From: Stromatinia cepivora
Lineage: Eukaryota > Ascomycota > Leotiomycetes > Helotiales > Sclerotiniaceae
Reading direction: 5' to 3'
Assembly: GCA_014898415.1 (NCBI GenBank)
Contig: RCTD01000015.1
Location: 1,302,001-1,366,000, forward strand
Length of the DNA stretch: 64,000 nt
The position numbers and the translations under genes are program-made. Below, piece by piece: positions 9,385-21,585 of this stretch (position 1 is its first letter; the number at the start of each line of letters is the position of its first letter). Below the pieces are notes generated by a model. It saw nothing but the letters and a program-made list of their open reading frames with translations. It was not told where the DNA came from and searched no databases.

Positions 9385-11816
9385 CCCTTAATTTACGCAA
9401 CCTTCTATTCAATAATTATTGAGTATTCAAGGGATCATTTTTAAATTATCATTTCTATTTTATTTATAATTCAATATTCATATCAATTCAATTACCTTCA
9501 TTTAATATAATTAAGAATTAAAATAATCTTTTTTTTATAATTTATATTTAATGACTAAAATGATATCTACACTTAAAAAATAAATATCAAGTTCAAAAAA
9601 TCTGGGATTCAATCAATCCAGAGAATAACCCATTTATTTCTATATCAGTTATATCCATTTCAAATTCTGATTTAATAAATAAATTTATTTATATTTAAAT
9701 CGATTGATTCTTAATTAAATTATTTATTTTATCTTCCATTATCAATCTTTAAATCAAATATAATTAAAAGAAATAAACTCAATATCAAAAGAAATTTTCG
9801 GAATATCTTATAGCGATTTAATCTAAAGAAGATATAAATAGAGATATAAAGATAAAAGATTTTAATAATAATATATTGGGATTTATTTCTAATAAATTTA
9901 TTACTTTATTCCCAATCATCTTTTAGAAAATCTCTTCCGAACTTACCTTTTTTTAATTAGAATATCGATATTAATAACAAGAATATATATAGAATCATAA
10001 AGTTTTTTATAATATTTATAAATAGATCGAATTATTAATTAATCAAGTATACCTTATGAAATTATCTATTCTAAATCAGGGTACTATAGCTTTTTCATTT
10101 AAAACGATTATCAATATATTTAAAAGAAAGCTTATATTTATGGTAATTATTATTAAGCTAGCAATACTACATGAATATCGGTCTGTTCTAGTATAAGCCT
10201 CGTTCGATAGAACTGATCCTATCAAATGATACAAGGATTGAATTATAGTTTATACCAAAGCTTTTATATATAAGATCATTGAAATACAGAATGAAATTGT
10301 TATCAATATTTTTCTACAAATTGTTAATATCAGGATACTTTTAATCTAAATAAATATTATAATTATATAGATCGAAATGAACAATCAGCTTGGATTATTT
10401 AATCTTTTATTCAAACAATTCAAAAATATTTTTAGAGGATTAATCTTTTAGGATTTTATTTTTCTAAAAATTAAAGAAGGAATATATTCTATCTTTATCT
10501 TTTTTCAAAATGATAAAAGATCTAAAAAGAATAAAAAGAGTATTAATTTTGGAAGTTATTAAAGGATCAAAAAGATCTAAAAATATTCTTACAGAATCGA
10601 ATCTGAATAGAATAATAGAATTGGTTATAATTATATTGCTTAAAATTGTAAAGCTATAAAGTTAGTATTTATTAGAAAGACCAATTTATTATTCAAAAGA
10701 GTATTCAACGAAAATAAGTTACAAGCAATTAAAGATCAAGTAAGATCGTATTTATAAAAGCAATTTCATCCTCATTGGATCAAAAGGAAATGAATAAAAA
10801 ATTCTATTGATTCTTCAAGATCTTCAATTAATATTGTTATTTTGAATATTCGATACAATCAATCAAGAATATATTCTATAGTAATAAAAGTATACCGTTT
10901 ATTTAATAATACTTTGTTCGATAATTATAGTACTATGTATATCGTGAATAATATATCTTTATTGGATAATTATTAATATCGATCATTCGATCCTAATGAT
11001 CTTATAGAAATAAATACTTCCAATTTCCAAATTCTAGAATATAGGATTCGAATTATCAAAGGGATTATTAAAAGAGAGGATTATTTTAATGATAATCTGA
11101 TCTTAAACAATATAATAGTCATCTCTGGCTTTCATATTAATATCATTTTGGAGGTTTGATTAAAAAAAGCTGGATTATAGTTTTTAGAATATGATTATAC
11201 TTTTTGTAAAGGAGATTATATAAATAATATAATAGTTATTCAATATATTTATACTGAAAATCTTATATTCTTAAAATACAAACTATTTTCTATTTATTCA
11301 AATATTCTTTTATCCATCTCTATAAGCAATCCTTTTATAATATATTTAATAATAAACAAAAAAATAAATAAAGTATTCTATCGTTCTTGTGATCTATCTT
11401 TTTCAAGAAAAGATACAAATGAAATGTGATATAAATGCTCCGGACATTTGGGGAAGGAAACTCTTGAATATTTAGTATTTGCAGTATAAAATATCAAAAT
11501 AAAAAATATCATTTATTCTAATTGTATCGATTGCGTTTATATTTATACGAAGCAAATCATTTTTCGCATTTTAAATGATCGTTAGTTATCTCGGTCTTTT
11601 TACAAAATCCAATGGGATCTTTTTGATTTTGATAAAGAGTATAATAATGTATTATAGCTTTTATTAATCAAAGAAATATATAATAATAAGATCTTCTCAT
11701 ATTTAATTTATTGTAAAATATATGACGAAATATTTGTAATCATTCAAAGCTTTATAGTCTAGGTTTACCATAAGTATAGTCTAATGATCGTAATGATCAA
11801 GTAGAATAATAATATA
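9385..11816 (+). pseudogene. Element V gag, protease and integrase start
   Basis: The region is collinear with 21271-18830 of element W read backwards. Around 10910-11160 the aspartic protease is visible: FDNYSTMYIVNN (D-x-G triad lost) and later a hydrophobic string ending in a 'FHINIILE' block like the 'dVlyvPg...NLiS' end of copia protease. At 11437 the GAG-pre-integrase signature is readable (CSGHLGKETLEYL) and is followed by C..C and the integrase start (IQWDLFDFDKEYNNVL). Stops are mostly TAA or TAG at Gln positions. It is broken at 11816 by element Z3. Confidence 0.75.
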
Positions 11817-11982
11817 TGTTAACTTTTGGTGCAGGAAGTAGTAGTATTGTTGACTATATAGATTGAACTAAGGATTTATATTTCTAATAGGAGTAGAATT
11901 AAGGTTATCCCTAATTATGGTTTGTGTATCATTGTGATCACATAATCTCAATTCTAATTTTATGATAACCTCATTTTCAATA
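11817..11982 (-). repeat. 3' LTR of Z3 (family 2)
   Basis: Plus-strand reading tgttaacttttggtgcagg...ttttcaata. The minus-strand reading starts TATTGAAAATGAGG (originally TGTTGGAAATGAGG) and ends GTTAACA. The purine tract ccttaataaaggag lies just upstream in element direction. Confidence 0.9.
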
Positions 11983-13335
11983 CTCCTTTATTAAGGATAT
12001 CTTATTCGATCCTTTTAAATTATTAATTCTAATATTTTCTTGAATCTTTTGAAAGCAATCCTTATATAAGGCTTCATTATTCTATTGGTAATTATATTAT
12101 ATATATTGATATAATTAATAGTGATTTTCTTCTTTTCTGTTAAATCCTTAATAAAGTGATAATTGATATCTATATATTTGAATCGTTTATATAAATGTGG
12201 ATTCTTGATTAAAATTAAAGTATTTTGATTATTATCAAGTATTTGAATTATATTCTTGTTCTTTCCAATATAACTTGATCTAAATAGGTCTTTGAATATT
12301 TATATAATTCATCTTTTTTGTTTAATAAACATTATTATTGCAATATATTTTGATTCTGTATTAAAGGTAGTTATAAATATTTGTTTCTTGTTAACCCATA
12401 ATATAGAATCTTTATAGAATATTACAACTTTCCTTGAAACATTTTTCTGGTTATATTTGTTATTAACTCAATCTATATCTATATATATCTTTATTGTATT
12501 GTTAAATATATTGTATTCTTTGTAAATATCAAATTATATTTTTTTTGGCCTGAACCATAACTTCTATTTGATTGTTGATTGTAGATATTGTATCAGATTT
12601 TTCAAAGCTATAATATAATGTTTTGTTGGTTTTATTATAAATTGTGAAAGTCTTTCAATTGAGAATACTATATCTAATCGAATATATACCATTAAATGAA
12701 TTATATTTTTTATTCGTTATTGATATTTATTTATATTTATCAATTCATTATTATCGATTATTAATCGGAAATAGATATAATCTATTATTAATAGTTTTTT
12801 GGTTTGGTATTATCTATATATAATATTATATTTAGTTAATATAATATCGAAATATTCTTTTTAATTTATAATTAATATATATGTTTTTCTATTATAAATG
12901 ATTTTAACATTTAGGATTTTACTAATCTCCTTTAAATTCTTGATATTAAAACAGACTGATAGCTTTTCATCGAATCAAATGATTTGTAATAATATATATA
13001 ATATAATAACGATATCGTTGATATATATTAGTAATATTATATTATAGTTTTTGGATATATATAGATATAGGTCTATCAAACTTTGTATAAAGTTTATATC
13101 TAAAAGTTTTTTCTTCAATAATAAATTCTAATTTCTTCTAATTTGCTTTAAATTATATAGACTTTGTAGGGTTTATAATATATATCTCTTTTCGATTTTG
13201 ATATTTTGAGATAATTTGAGATAGATCCTTTTTTTTAAATATGATTTAGTAAAGGTGTTTTTAATATTGAAATATAAATATTCCAAATTTTCTTTTACGA
13301 TAATAGTTAGGAATAATCTAAATGTATTTAGTTTC
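11983..13335 (-). pseudogene. Z3 RNase H and C-terminal reverse transcriptase
   Basis: Collinear with the same part of Z2 (33001-34350), which encodes a recognisable copia RNase H (see there). Cut at 13336-13340 by the W insertion. Confidence 0.75.
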
Positions 13336-13340
13336 ATTGT

Positions 13341-13649
13341 TATCACGGGATAGTATGATTACATAGCACTTTCAGGGATCGTTGAATAGGTGGTACACGT
13401 GATTGGTAGAGTAAAAGAATTGAATGACTTGCCCTTGATTATATGAATCAAGAGCTGTATATATAGAATAAATGAATGGTTATTTAGCTGATATACACCT
13501 TAATTAGGCTAGATCTTTGTTTATTAGTATATCAGGATCACTTTATCAATTGGTGGATTGGTAAGGGCTAATAGATTCTTTATTTTGATTAAAAAGTATA
13601 CACTTTGATCCTTTATAAGATATAGGGGATTACAGGGCTTTCCGTGACA
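13341..13649 (-). repeat. 3' LTR of W (family 1)
   Basis: Plus-strand reading tatcacgggatagtatg...ggctttccgtgaca. Contains tcgttgaat, shared only with 21272-21580. Confidence 0.93.
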
Positions 13650-13663
13650 CACCCCCCAGATCG
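13650..13663 (-). other. Polypurine tract of W
   Basis: The minus-strand reading tctggggggtg lies directly upstream of the 3' LTR start TGTCACGG. The same C-run (plus strand) follows the LTR at 35214-35522, and a mutated form follows 30112-30420. Confidence 0.7.
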
Positions 13664-14018
13664 GAAAGCGATCTAAAATAAATGAAAAGATATAGAATGT
13701 AGCAATTCATATGATTCGTGAATAAATATATAAGGCGATTATAAACAAATATCAACCAAGGATTGATATAATATATAAATCTGAAATGATTTTGGTACCC
13801 TTAGAATAAAGAAGAATTTGAATATATATAAATCGCAAATTTCTTTTGGTCTTCGACTTGCTATCTGCGATATTCTTCAAAATCAAGATTTTGAATAATA
13901 AAAAGAAAGTTTTCTGTTGGGAGAATACAAATGATTGATCGATTCTGTGGTGTAGTAATTGAGAATGTATATAATTGCTAGGTTACAGTATATTGATTGT
14001 GATGGCGAAGTAAAATAA

Positions 14019-15544
14019 ATGAATTTTTTAAAAATATATGGATCCCTTTTTTGCATTTTCGTTTTTGTCTTAATCAAGTTTTTATTGATTATTATTATAC
14101 CTAAGATTTCGGGATTTAAAAAGGCTAAATAAACAAATCTCAATTGTATTAGGTAAACAGTGGCTGAAAAGAAAACTTTGAAAGAATCGAATGCGAAAAA
14201 AGATCCCAATACTCCTTTGAAAAACCAATAAATCGAGCAAAGAGAATTAATGAATTCAATATAAATAATAAATCAAGATATCGATTTTTGGAAGTATAAC
14301 TTAACTAAATCTGCTCCTAAAATGATGCGCTGTTATCTATTTCAGAAACCGTTTCTTTTTATCGAAGGAACTATTACTCATCGTAATCAATTGTTAATTA
14401 TAAATTCAAATAGTAATTTGAAGATAGATTTTATTTTTAAATCCTATTATATAATTGAAAGGTTTTATTAATTCTATATTTGTAATTATCGAAACAAAGA
14501 TCATTTAATAAAAAAGAAAAAAGAAGGAGTATTTCTTTGTTTGATAATAACAATCCATTCAATTCTTTGGCATTGAGTTTTTCGGATGATAAACCAAATA
14601 AAAAAGAAAAAAAAAAAAGATTATCAAAAATTACTGGTTTTTTAATCAAAACAAAAGATAATAGGAATTGTAAAGAAAAGAATGATCATTTATATATTCG
14701 ATATATGAAATCGTTAATCACTAAAAGATATAATTTCTACAGCAAATACTTTATTGATTCTTTCAAGCCGAATAGTCGTTGATATTGGAATTGTGATACT
14801 TATCCATATACTTTTTTGCTGGCTTTCCTTTATCCTTTAGCAGATTATTATATCGCTGTTTATCAGTAAAATTCGAAAATAAGTTCTTCGTTCACCCCCC
14901 CATCTTTATAATATACTAATCATTAATTGTATAATCCAAGCAGGGATACAGAATTGCGATAAAGATGATGTTGGAGATCAAAGAGAAAAAAGAAATTGTT
15001 CTTTTGTCCCCGCATCGTTGTTCCTTTTTTCCTTATTATATTATTCACCGAAGTTTTCGAAAGGCTAAACGGAAGAAGTATATTATAATTTAGGAGAGCG
15101 ATAATAAGGATGAAAAAGAAAGAATAATAAAGAAGAAAAGGAGGAAAAAGCGGATGGTATATTCAAAGAAAAAGGAAAGAAAGGATAATCCTTTGGTTTC
15201 TATAATATTGATAATATTAATAATTTCGATTGCTTCAATTGTTCTTCATTCTTTAATTGTTACGGATAATCCAAAGACTCTTTTACTTGAACTTCAAATT
15301 ATTAAGTTTAGAAAGAAACTTATCCTTCTTCGAAAACAAAAAAATAAAGAACGAAAAAATGATCGGTTTTGATTGTTTTTTGTTTTTCGATGAATATGGA
15401 GTACACGAATTGGAGTGTATCATGGAAAAGTATAATAATTTAGGATATCAAATAGGACTTATTTTATCTATACCAAAGGGAAGAAATACAAACTTCAGAT
15501 TGTCGTTATTTAAGCTTTATAATCCTGTTGTTTATATTTTGTAG
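14019..15544 (+). pseudogene. Antisense ORF region of element W (unknown membrane-type protein)
   Basis: This frame runs opposite to pol, between the 3' LTR and RNase H, and ends tail-to-tail with pol (pol stop near 15506, this stop at 15542-15544). Segment 1 (14019-14469) starts MNFLKIYGSLFCIFVFVLIK, a membrane-type segment, then is hydrophilic. All its stops are TAA at positions where copy X or Y keeps CAA or CAG, apart from one at 14467 present in all three. Segment 2 (14537-14782 onwards, another frame) contains KRLSKITGFLIKTKD and KRYNFYSKYFIDSFK. Segment 3 (15154-15544, two overlapping frames) has a second hydrophobic helix (VSIILIILIISIASIVLHSL) and ends in HELECIMEKYNNLGYQIGLI. I recognise no domain. 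Frame changes may be lesions or introns. Confidence 0.5.
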
Positions 15545-18500
15545 ATTAAAAAGGGATCAAAAGTATTCGAACTTTTGTCTTGTAAAATTCTTAATGAGCC
15601 CATTAGCAATTATATCAATGGTCGGTAGATAGATTATATAAAAGTTCCCTTTTGAATATTCTTGATATAACCATATATTTTGGATATCGATATAATATAG
15701 TTTCGTAATAATCCATTCGTTCTTATTAATCATCAATCTGATCGTTTGTTGATTATTGTAAAAGATTGTTATAAGTTCTTTTACTATTAAATCGATCTTT
15801 TTTAAAAAATATAAGATTGTTATAATTTCTTTTGATATATATTCGATTCCAAAAAGCTTTGTTTTGATAATCGAAATGATTATAATATCTTGTTTGAATG
15901 TTTTCCATATAATTAAGTTATCGAAAAGGGATATAATATACCTTTGGGATAATCAATAAATATCTGAATCATCCGCAAAAGAAATATCTAAGAAGACAAA
16001 AAGTTGTAATATTTGATCACCATTATATTAGATCATAAGATACCTTATATTCTATAAATATTATAAATAATGATCGACAGTTTTCATATAATCGCTCGAT
16101 GGATTGATCAAATAATGATTTAATTGCAAAACAATGAATGATATATTCGTTCTTATAATGATTACAGTATATAATACTAAACCCACTTTCTCTTGATACA
16201 TTTTTATAATATATACAGAAGCTTAACCCTGATTTTTCCGAAATACTATTATCGGGAACAGTATACTTGTTGTTCTGTTTGTTGCTTTGAATTTCTTAGC
16301 AATCTTCTTAATATATATATCATAAGCTAATTATAACTTTTTTTTGGATCAATCACAAAGTATATGTATACCCAGAAACCATTTAGTATTTTCTAGGTCT
16401 CATAATTTATATACAGTTTTGATTCTTTCGATAATCTTTATGACAACTGATTTGTTTTTCTTATAATAAATAATCTAAACATTATCTACAAAGAAAAGAA
16501 TTATAATGGTATACTCTGGGTTAATGTATAAATATGGTTCCTTTTTATATTATACCAATCCTAGTTTTTCGAACATTCGAATGAAATCCCTAAATTATAT
16601 AACTAGGGAATTTTATAGATTATATAAAACTCGATTGATTATAATATTTTTATTTAGGATTTTGTATTCATTAGGTAGATAGTATATAATTGGGGGTACC
16701 AAAAGGATTGTGTAGAGTATTAACAAAGGTGTTGATTATATTGTATTGCTTTGTTTCAAGATTGTATTTAGTAACAATTGTTATTATAATTCGGAATAAT
16801 TGATCTACTAATATAGCAATGTAAATAATCTCAATAGTACTTTTAATTTAAAGATCTTTTTGTATTACTAAATATAAGCAATAATAAATGATTAAATCTT
16901 GATTATTGTATTTATATATAAATATTTATTAAAGGGGGATCAATTTTGAAGGTTCCGATCCAGAATCGATTTCATATTAGGTTTTCCTAACCTTAAGGTT
17001 ATTAATTTCAAGATTATAATCCTATTTGAATTAATATCCTATTTAATAATCTTTTAATTGATGGTAAAAACGAAGTAATTTTGGAGTTGTAAATATATGA
17101 ATTCGAGGAAGTGATATTACCTGTAATTTATTGATTGTAGATCAAATAGAAGGCAGTAGTGGTTTTGCTTTAATTCCAATGGTAATTATACTGTGAATTG
17201 TTACAAATTGAGAATATTCCTTTATATTATTTATTCTTTATTAATCAGATCAGAATATAGAATAAAAGTTGTTTAAATGGGGTAATCCTATTAAACCTGT
17301 TCTTTGAGATATAATAGTTTCTATATAGAATCTAGTATTGGAATTGCTCCTTTGATGACGTTGCTGTATATACAATTGCCTTCGTGTACGTATTGATTAC
17401 TCTAGAATGCAAGAATCAGGTGATTCCTGGAAAAGAGGTGATTCCGAGTGGTAGTTGTATGATTGAAACTCAAATGGATTGATCTAAGCTCTGGGTATTT
17501 CAATCCTTATAATACAAGCTCTTTTAAGTATCTGTTCGAAATCATGAATTCATGAATCCTTTATAAATCGATCAGATGAATATGTAAAACGCGGCAATTT
17601 TTATAATGATTAGATTTCCTTTATGGAATATTTTGATTAATTATTCTAATGTATATACTTCTTTTTGGAATATTGAGGTTGATCGATTAAAACGATCTCT
17701 AAATCATTTTCGTATATACTATAAAGAATTTCAGTAATACGATTAATAGGTTTATACTTTATATTCCTTATATCAATATATTCAATAAAGTCGGGATCTG
17801 TATTATTATTACAAGTATTTTTTTGAGCAATATTAATATCTTTATCTGTAAGATATGGTTATTCCTTAATAAAAGAATCAATTTTTCCAGTTTCTTCAAT
17901 AAAAGGATCGATCGGTATTTGTATATCTTTATTGTATATTTTATCCTCATTATCTAAAGGATTAGATAGATTGGATAATCCTAAATCGATTTTTTTATTC
18001 CTATTATCACCCTTTAGATTTGTATCTACCCCCAAGATCAATTCGTTTGTAGATAGTAGATCTGAAATGCGCTTAATAAATGAATCAAGGGTTTTTCGAT
18101 CTATAAAAATAGATAGATAAATGAAGTTCTTATGATTATCCTTGTTTTGAATAATCGTCCTGTCCAATTTGATATAATCTTGTAGGTCAAGGGCTCTAGC
18201 AAATTGTTTAAGCTCTTCTGTAATGTAAATATCGATTATTTGATTGATGGAATCCATACAATAAATGAATTCCTTATTGAACGTTATATTTCGAGTGATA
18301 ATAATTTTATCAAGCTTGGGTATTCATATATAATAGATCAGTGTACCTGGGATATAGCCCATTAAATATTCAATATATATTCGAGGATTGGTTTTGTATT
18401 ATTTCCTATTAATTCCAGTTTCTCTGTTTTTATCCAAAAGGTAAATTCAGTATCTATATCTGTAGATTCTATTCCAGTTGGGACGGAGATCGTTAGATAT

Positions 18501-21008
18501 TTTCTTTGCGAGTAGGGGATTATCTTTGTGAAAATAGTTACGAAATCATGTATCGAATATCTTATTAAACGATTTGAAGGATTTGATCTTCAAAGGACTT
18601 ATATTATATAGGTAAGTAGCAACTTGTACTACTTCTATTTATAATTTGTCCAGTAAACCTGTTGTGATCTGTATTTTTATTTATTTTGTGATTATTTTTT
18701 ATTCTATATATTCTGATCCTTTATTAGGTTTATACATGTAAGATAGGGATAACTCAAATTCGATACCTTCTTACTTGATCCATTTCTTAAATAACATTTC
18801 TTCTATAATTCCAATGATAAATATATTATTATTCTGTTTGATTATTATAATTGTTAAATTATATTTATAATGAATCCAGATTATAAAGTTTTGAATGATT
18901 ACAAATATTTCGTTATATATTTTGTGGTAGATTAAATATAAAAAGATTTTGTTATAATATATTTTTTTGATCAATAAGAATTATAATACATTATTATACC
19001 CTTTATTGAAATCAAAAAGATCCCATTGAATTTTATAGAAGGACTGAGGTGATTAACGATTACTTGAAGTGTAAGAAATGATTTGCTTTGTATAAATACA
19101 AATACAATCGGCATAATTGGAATGAGTAATATCTTTTATTTTGATGTTTTACATTGTAAATATTAAATGTTCAAAAACTTCCTTCCCCAAATACTTAAAA
19201 TATTTATATTATATTTCATTTATATTTTTTCTTAAAAAAAATGGATCGCGAAAACGATAAAATGCTTTATTTATTTTTCTGTTTATTATTGGATATATTA
19301 TAGAAGGGTTATTTATAGAAATAGATAAAAAAATACTCGAATAAATAGAAAACAATTTGTATTCTAAAAATATAAGATTTTCAATATAAATATATTGAAT
19401 AATTATTATGCTATTTATATGATTTCCTTTATGAAAAGTATAGTTATATCCTGAAAATTATAGGCCGGCTTTTTTCAATCAAGCTTCCAAAATGATATTG
19501 ATATAAAAACCAGGGATGAATATTATATCGTTCAAGATCAAATTATTATTAGGGTAATCTTCTTTTTTGATGATCTCTTTGATAATACGAACTCTACATT
19601 CTAGAATTTGGAAGTTGAAAGTACTTGCTTCTACAAGATTATTAGGATCGGATAATCGATATCGATGATCATTTAATAGAGATATATCGTTTACGATATA
19701 TATAGTATCATAATTATCGAGCAAGATATTATTAGATAGATAATGTATTCTTATTATTATAGAGTATACCCCTGATTAATTGTATCGAATATTCAAGATA
19801 ATAATATTAATTGAAGGTCCTGAAGGATTAATGGAATTTTTCATTTATTTTCTTTTGATTTAATCAGGATGAAACTACTTTTATAAATGCGATCTTGTTT
19901 GATCCTTAATTGTTTATAATTTGTTTTCGTTGAATACCTTTTTGAATGGTGGATTGGTCCTTCCAATGAGCGCTAACTCTATGGCTTTGTAATTGTGTAC
20001 AGTGTGGCTATAACCAATTCTATTGTTCCATTTAGATTCGGTTCTGTAAGGATATTTTTAGATCTTTTTGATCCCTTGATTATTTTTAGAGTTGATATTC
20101 TTTTTATTTTTTTTAAATCTTTTATTATTTTGAGAAAAGATAAATATAAAATATATTCTTTCTTTAACTTTTAAGAAAATAGAATCCTGGAAGATTAATT
20201 TTTTAAAAATATCTCTGAATTATTTAAGTGAGAGGTTGAATAATCCGAATTAATTATTCATTTCGATTTATATGATTATAGTATTTACCCAGGTTGGAAG
20301 TATTCTGGTATTAATGGTTTATAGAAAAGTGTTGATAACGATTTCATCCTATACCTCAATGATTTTGTATGCAAAAGTTTTGGTATAGGCTATAATCCAA
20401 TCCCTATATTATTTGATAGGGTCGGTTCTGTCGATCGAGGTTTGCATTAGAACAGATTGATATTCTTGTAGTATTACAAGTTTGGCAATAGTTACTATAA
20501 ATACGAGTTTCTTTTTGAGTGTATTAATGATCGTCTTAAATAGAAGAGTTGTAATACCTTAATTGAGAATGGATAATTCTATAAGGTATATTTGATCAAT
20601 TGATAATTCGATCCATTTATAAATATCTTTAAAAGCTTTATGATTCTATATATATTTTTGTTATCAATATCGATACTTCAATTGGAAAAAGGTAAATTCG
20701 GAGAAGATTTCTTAGAAAATAATTGGGAATGAAATAATGAATCTATTAGAAATGGATCCCGATGTATTATTATCAAAATCTTTTATCTTTGTATTTCCAT
20801 TAATATCTTCCCTGGATTGAATTGTTATAAAATATTTTAAGAATTTCTTTTGATATTGAATTTGTTTCTTTTGATTATATTTGATTTGAAGATCGATAAT
20901 AGAAGATAAAATAAATGATTTAATTAAGAGCCAATCGATTTGAATACAAATAGGTTTATTCATCAAATCGAAGCTTGAAATGGATATCGCTGATATAGAA
21001 ACAAACAA
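15506..21008 (-). pseudogene. Element W gag-pol (Ty1/copia order), RIP-inactivated
   Basis: Minus strand, in order. Gag lies at about 21008-19800. The protease is at 19724-19479, where LDNYDTIYIVND replaces 'LDSGat.Hi.nd' and the end FIPGFYINIILEA matches 'yvPg...NLiS'. GAG-pre-integrase and integrase span about 19260-18260, closing with IITRNITFNKEF, the 'V..sRDV.F.E' block. An acidic linker lies at 18257-17770. Reverse transcriptase (about 17300-16000) shows KYNLETKQYNIINTFVNT ('LE..Q.D..NAF.N'), KILNKNIIINRVLYNL ('LnkaLYGL'), FFVDNV at about 16483 (the YVDD site) and KWFLGIHI. RNase H ends about 15560 with a RQKFEYF block. Domain order and motifs make copia certain. It is non-functional: stops replace Gln and Trp codons throughout. 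Confidence 0.88.
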
Positions 21009-21255
21009 ATCATTCTCTGGATTAATTGAATCCCAGATTCTTTGAATTTAATATTTATTTTTCAAGTATAAATATCATTCCGGTTATTGAGTATAGATTA
21101 TAAAAAGAAGATCGTTTTGATCCTTTATTATATTAAATAAAGATAACTGAATTAATATGAATATTGAATTATAGATAAGGTAGAAATGATATTTTAAAAA
21201 TAATCCTTTGAATATTTAGTAATCATTGGATAAAAAGTTGCATAGATTTTAAGAA

Positions 21256-21271
21256 CTACCGAGCTCATAAT
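21256..21271 (-). other. Primer-binding site of W
   Basis: Plus-strand ctaccgagctcataat abuts the 5' LTR. In element direction it reads attatgagctcggtag, complementary to an anticodon loop CTCATAA (tRNA-Met type), which implies an internal half-tRNA primer as known for several copia elements. Confidence 0.55.
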
Positions 21272-21580
21272 TATCATGGGATAGTATAATTATACAGCAC
21301 TTTCAGGAATCGTTGAATAAATGGTACATATAATTAGTAAAGTAAAAGAATTGAATAACTTGCCCTTGATTATATAAATCAAAAGCTATATATATAAAAC
21401 AAATGAATGATTATCTAGCCAATATACATTTTAATTAAACTAGATCTTTATTTATTAATATATCAGGATCACTTTATCAATTAATGGATTGGTAAAGGCT
21501 AGTAGATCCTTCATTCCGATTGGAAAGTATACGCTTTGATCCTTCATAAGATACAGGGGATTGCGGGGCTTTCCGTGACA
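21272..21580 (-). repeat. 5' LTR of W (family 1)
   Basis: Plus-strand reading tatcatgggatagtat...ggctttccgtgaca, 309 bp, the partner of 13341-13649. Confidence 0.93.
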
Positions 21581-21585
21581 ATTGT

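Larger units (their letters stand above)
13341..21580 (-). mobile_element. Element W: structurally complete family-1 Ty1/copia retrotransposon, 8.24 kb
   Basis: Two 309-bp LTRs in the same (minus) orientation enclose primer site, gag, protease, integrase, reverse transcriptase, RNase H, an antisense ORF region and a polypurine tract. The target duplication ATTGT is perfect (13336-13340 and 21581-21585), and Z3 reads through on both sides. The two LTRs share variants absent from the other copies (tcgttgaat where others have tcggggaat), confirming that they are a pair. Their differences are almost all C/T or G/A, so they reflect RIP rather than age. At 8.2 kb it is long for Ty1/copia, which usually measures 5-6 kb. 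The extra length is the antisense region. Confidence 0.93.

Noticed and set aside
13883..14209. Minus-strand frame of 108 codons next to the 3' LTR of W
   Set aside because: It overlaps the plus-strand antisense ORF, whose stops are reversible between copies. The Y counterpart (35851-36081) keeps only part of it. It cannot be excluded as a pol-strand leader but is less well supported.
17932..18120. Plus-strand frame of 62 codons
   Set aside because: Shadow of the minus-strand linker region of element W, whose product is conserved in X and V.
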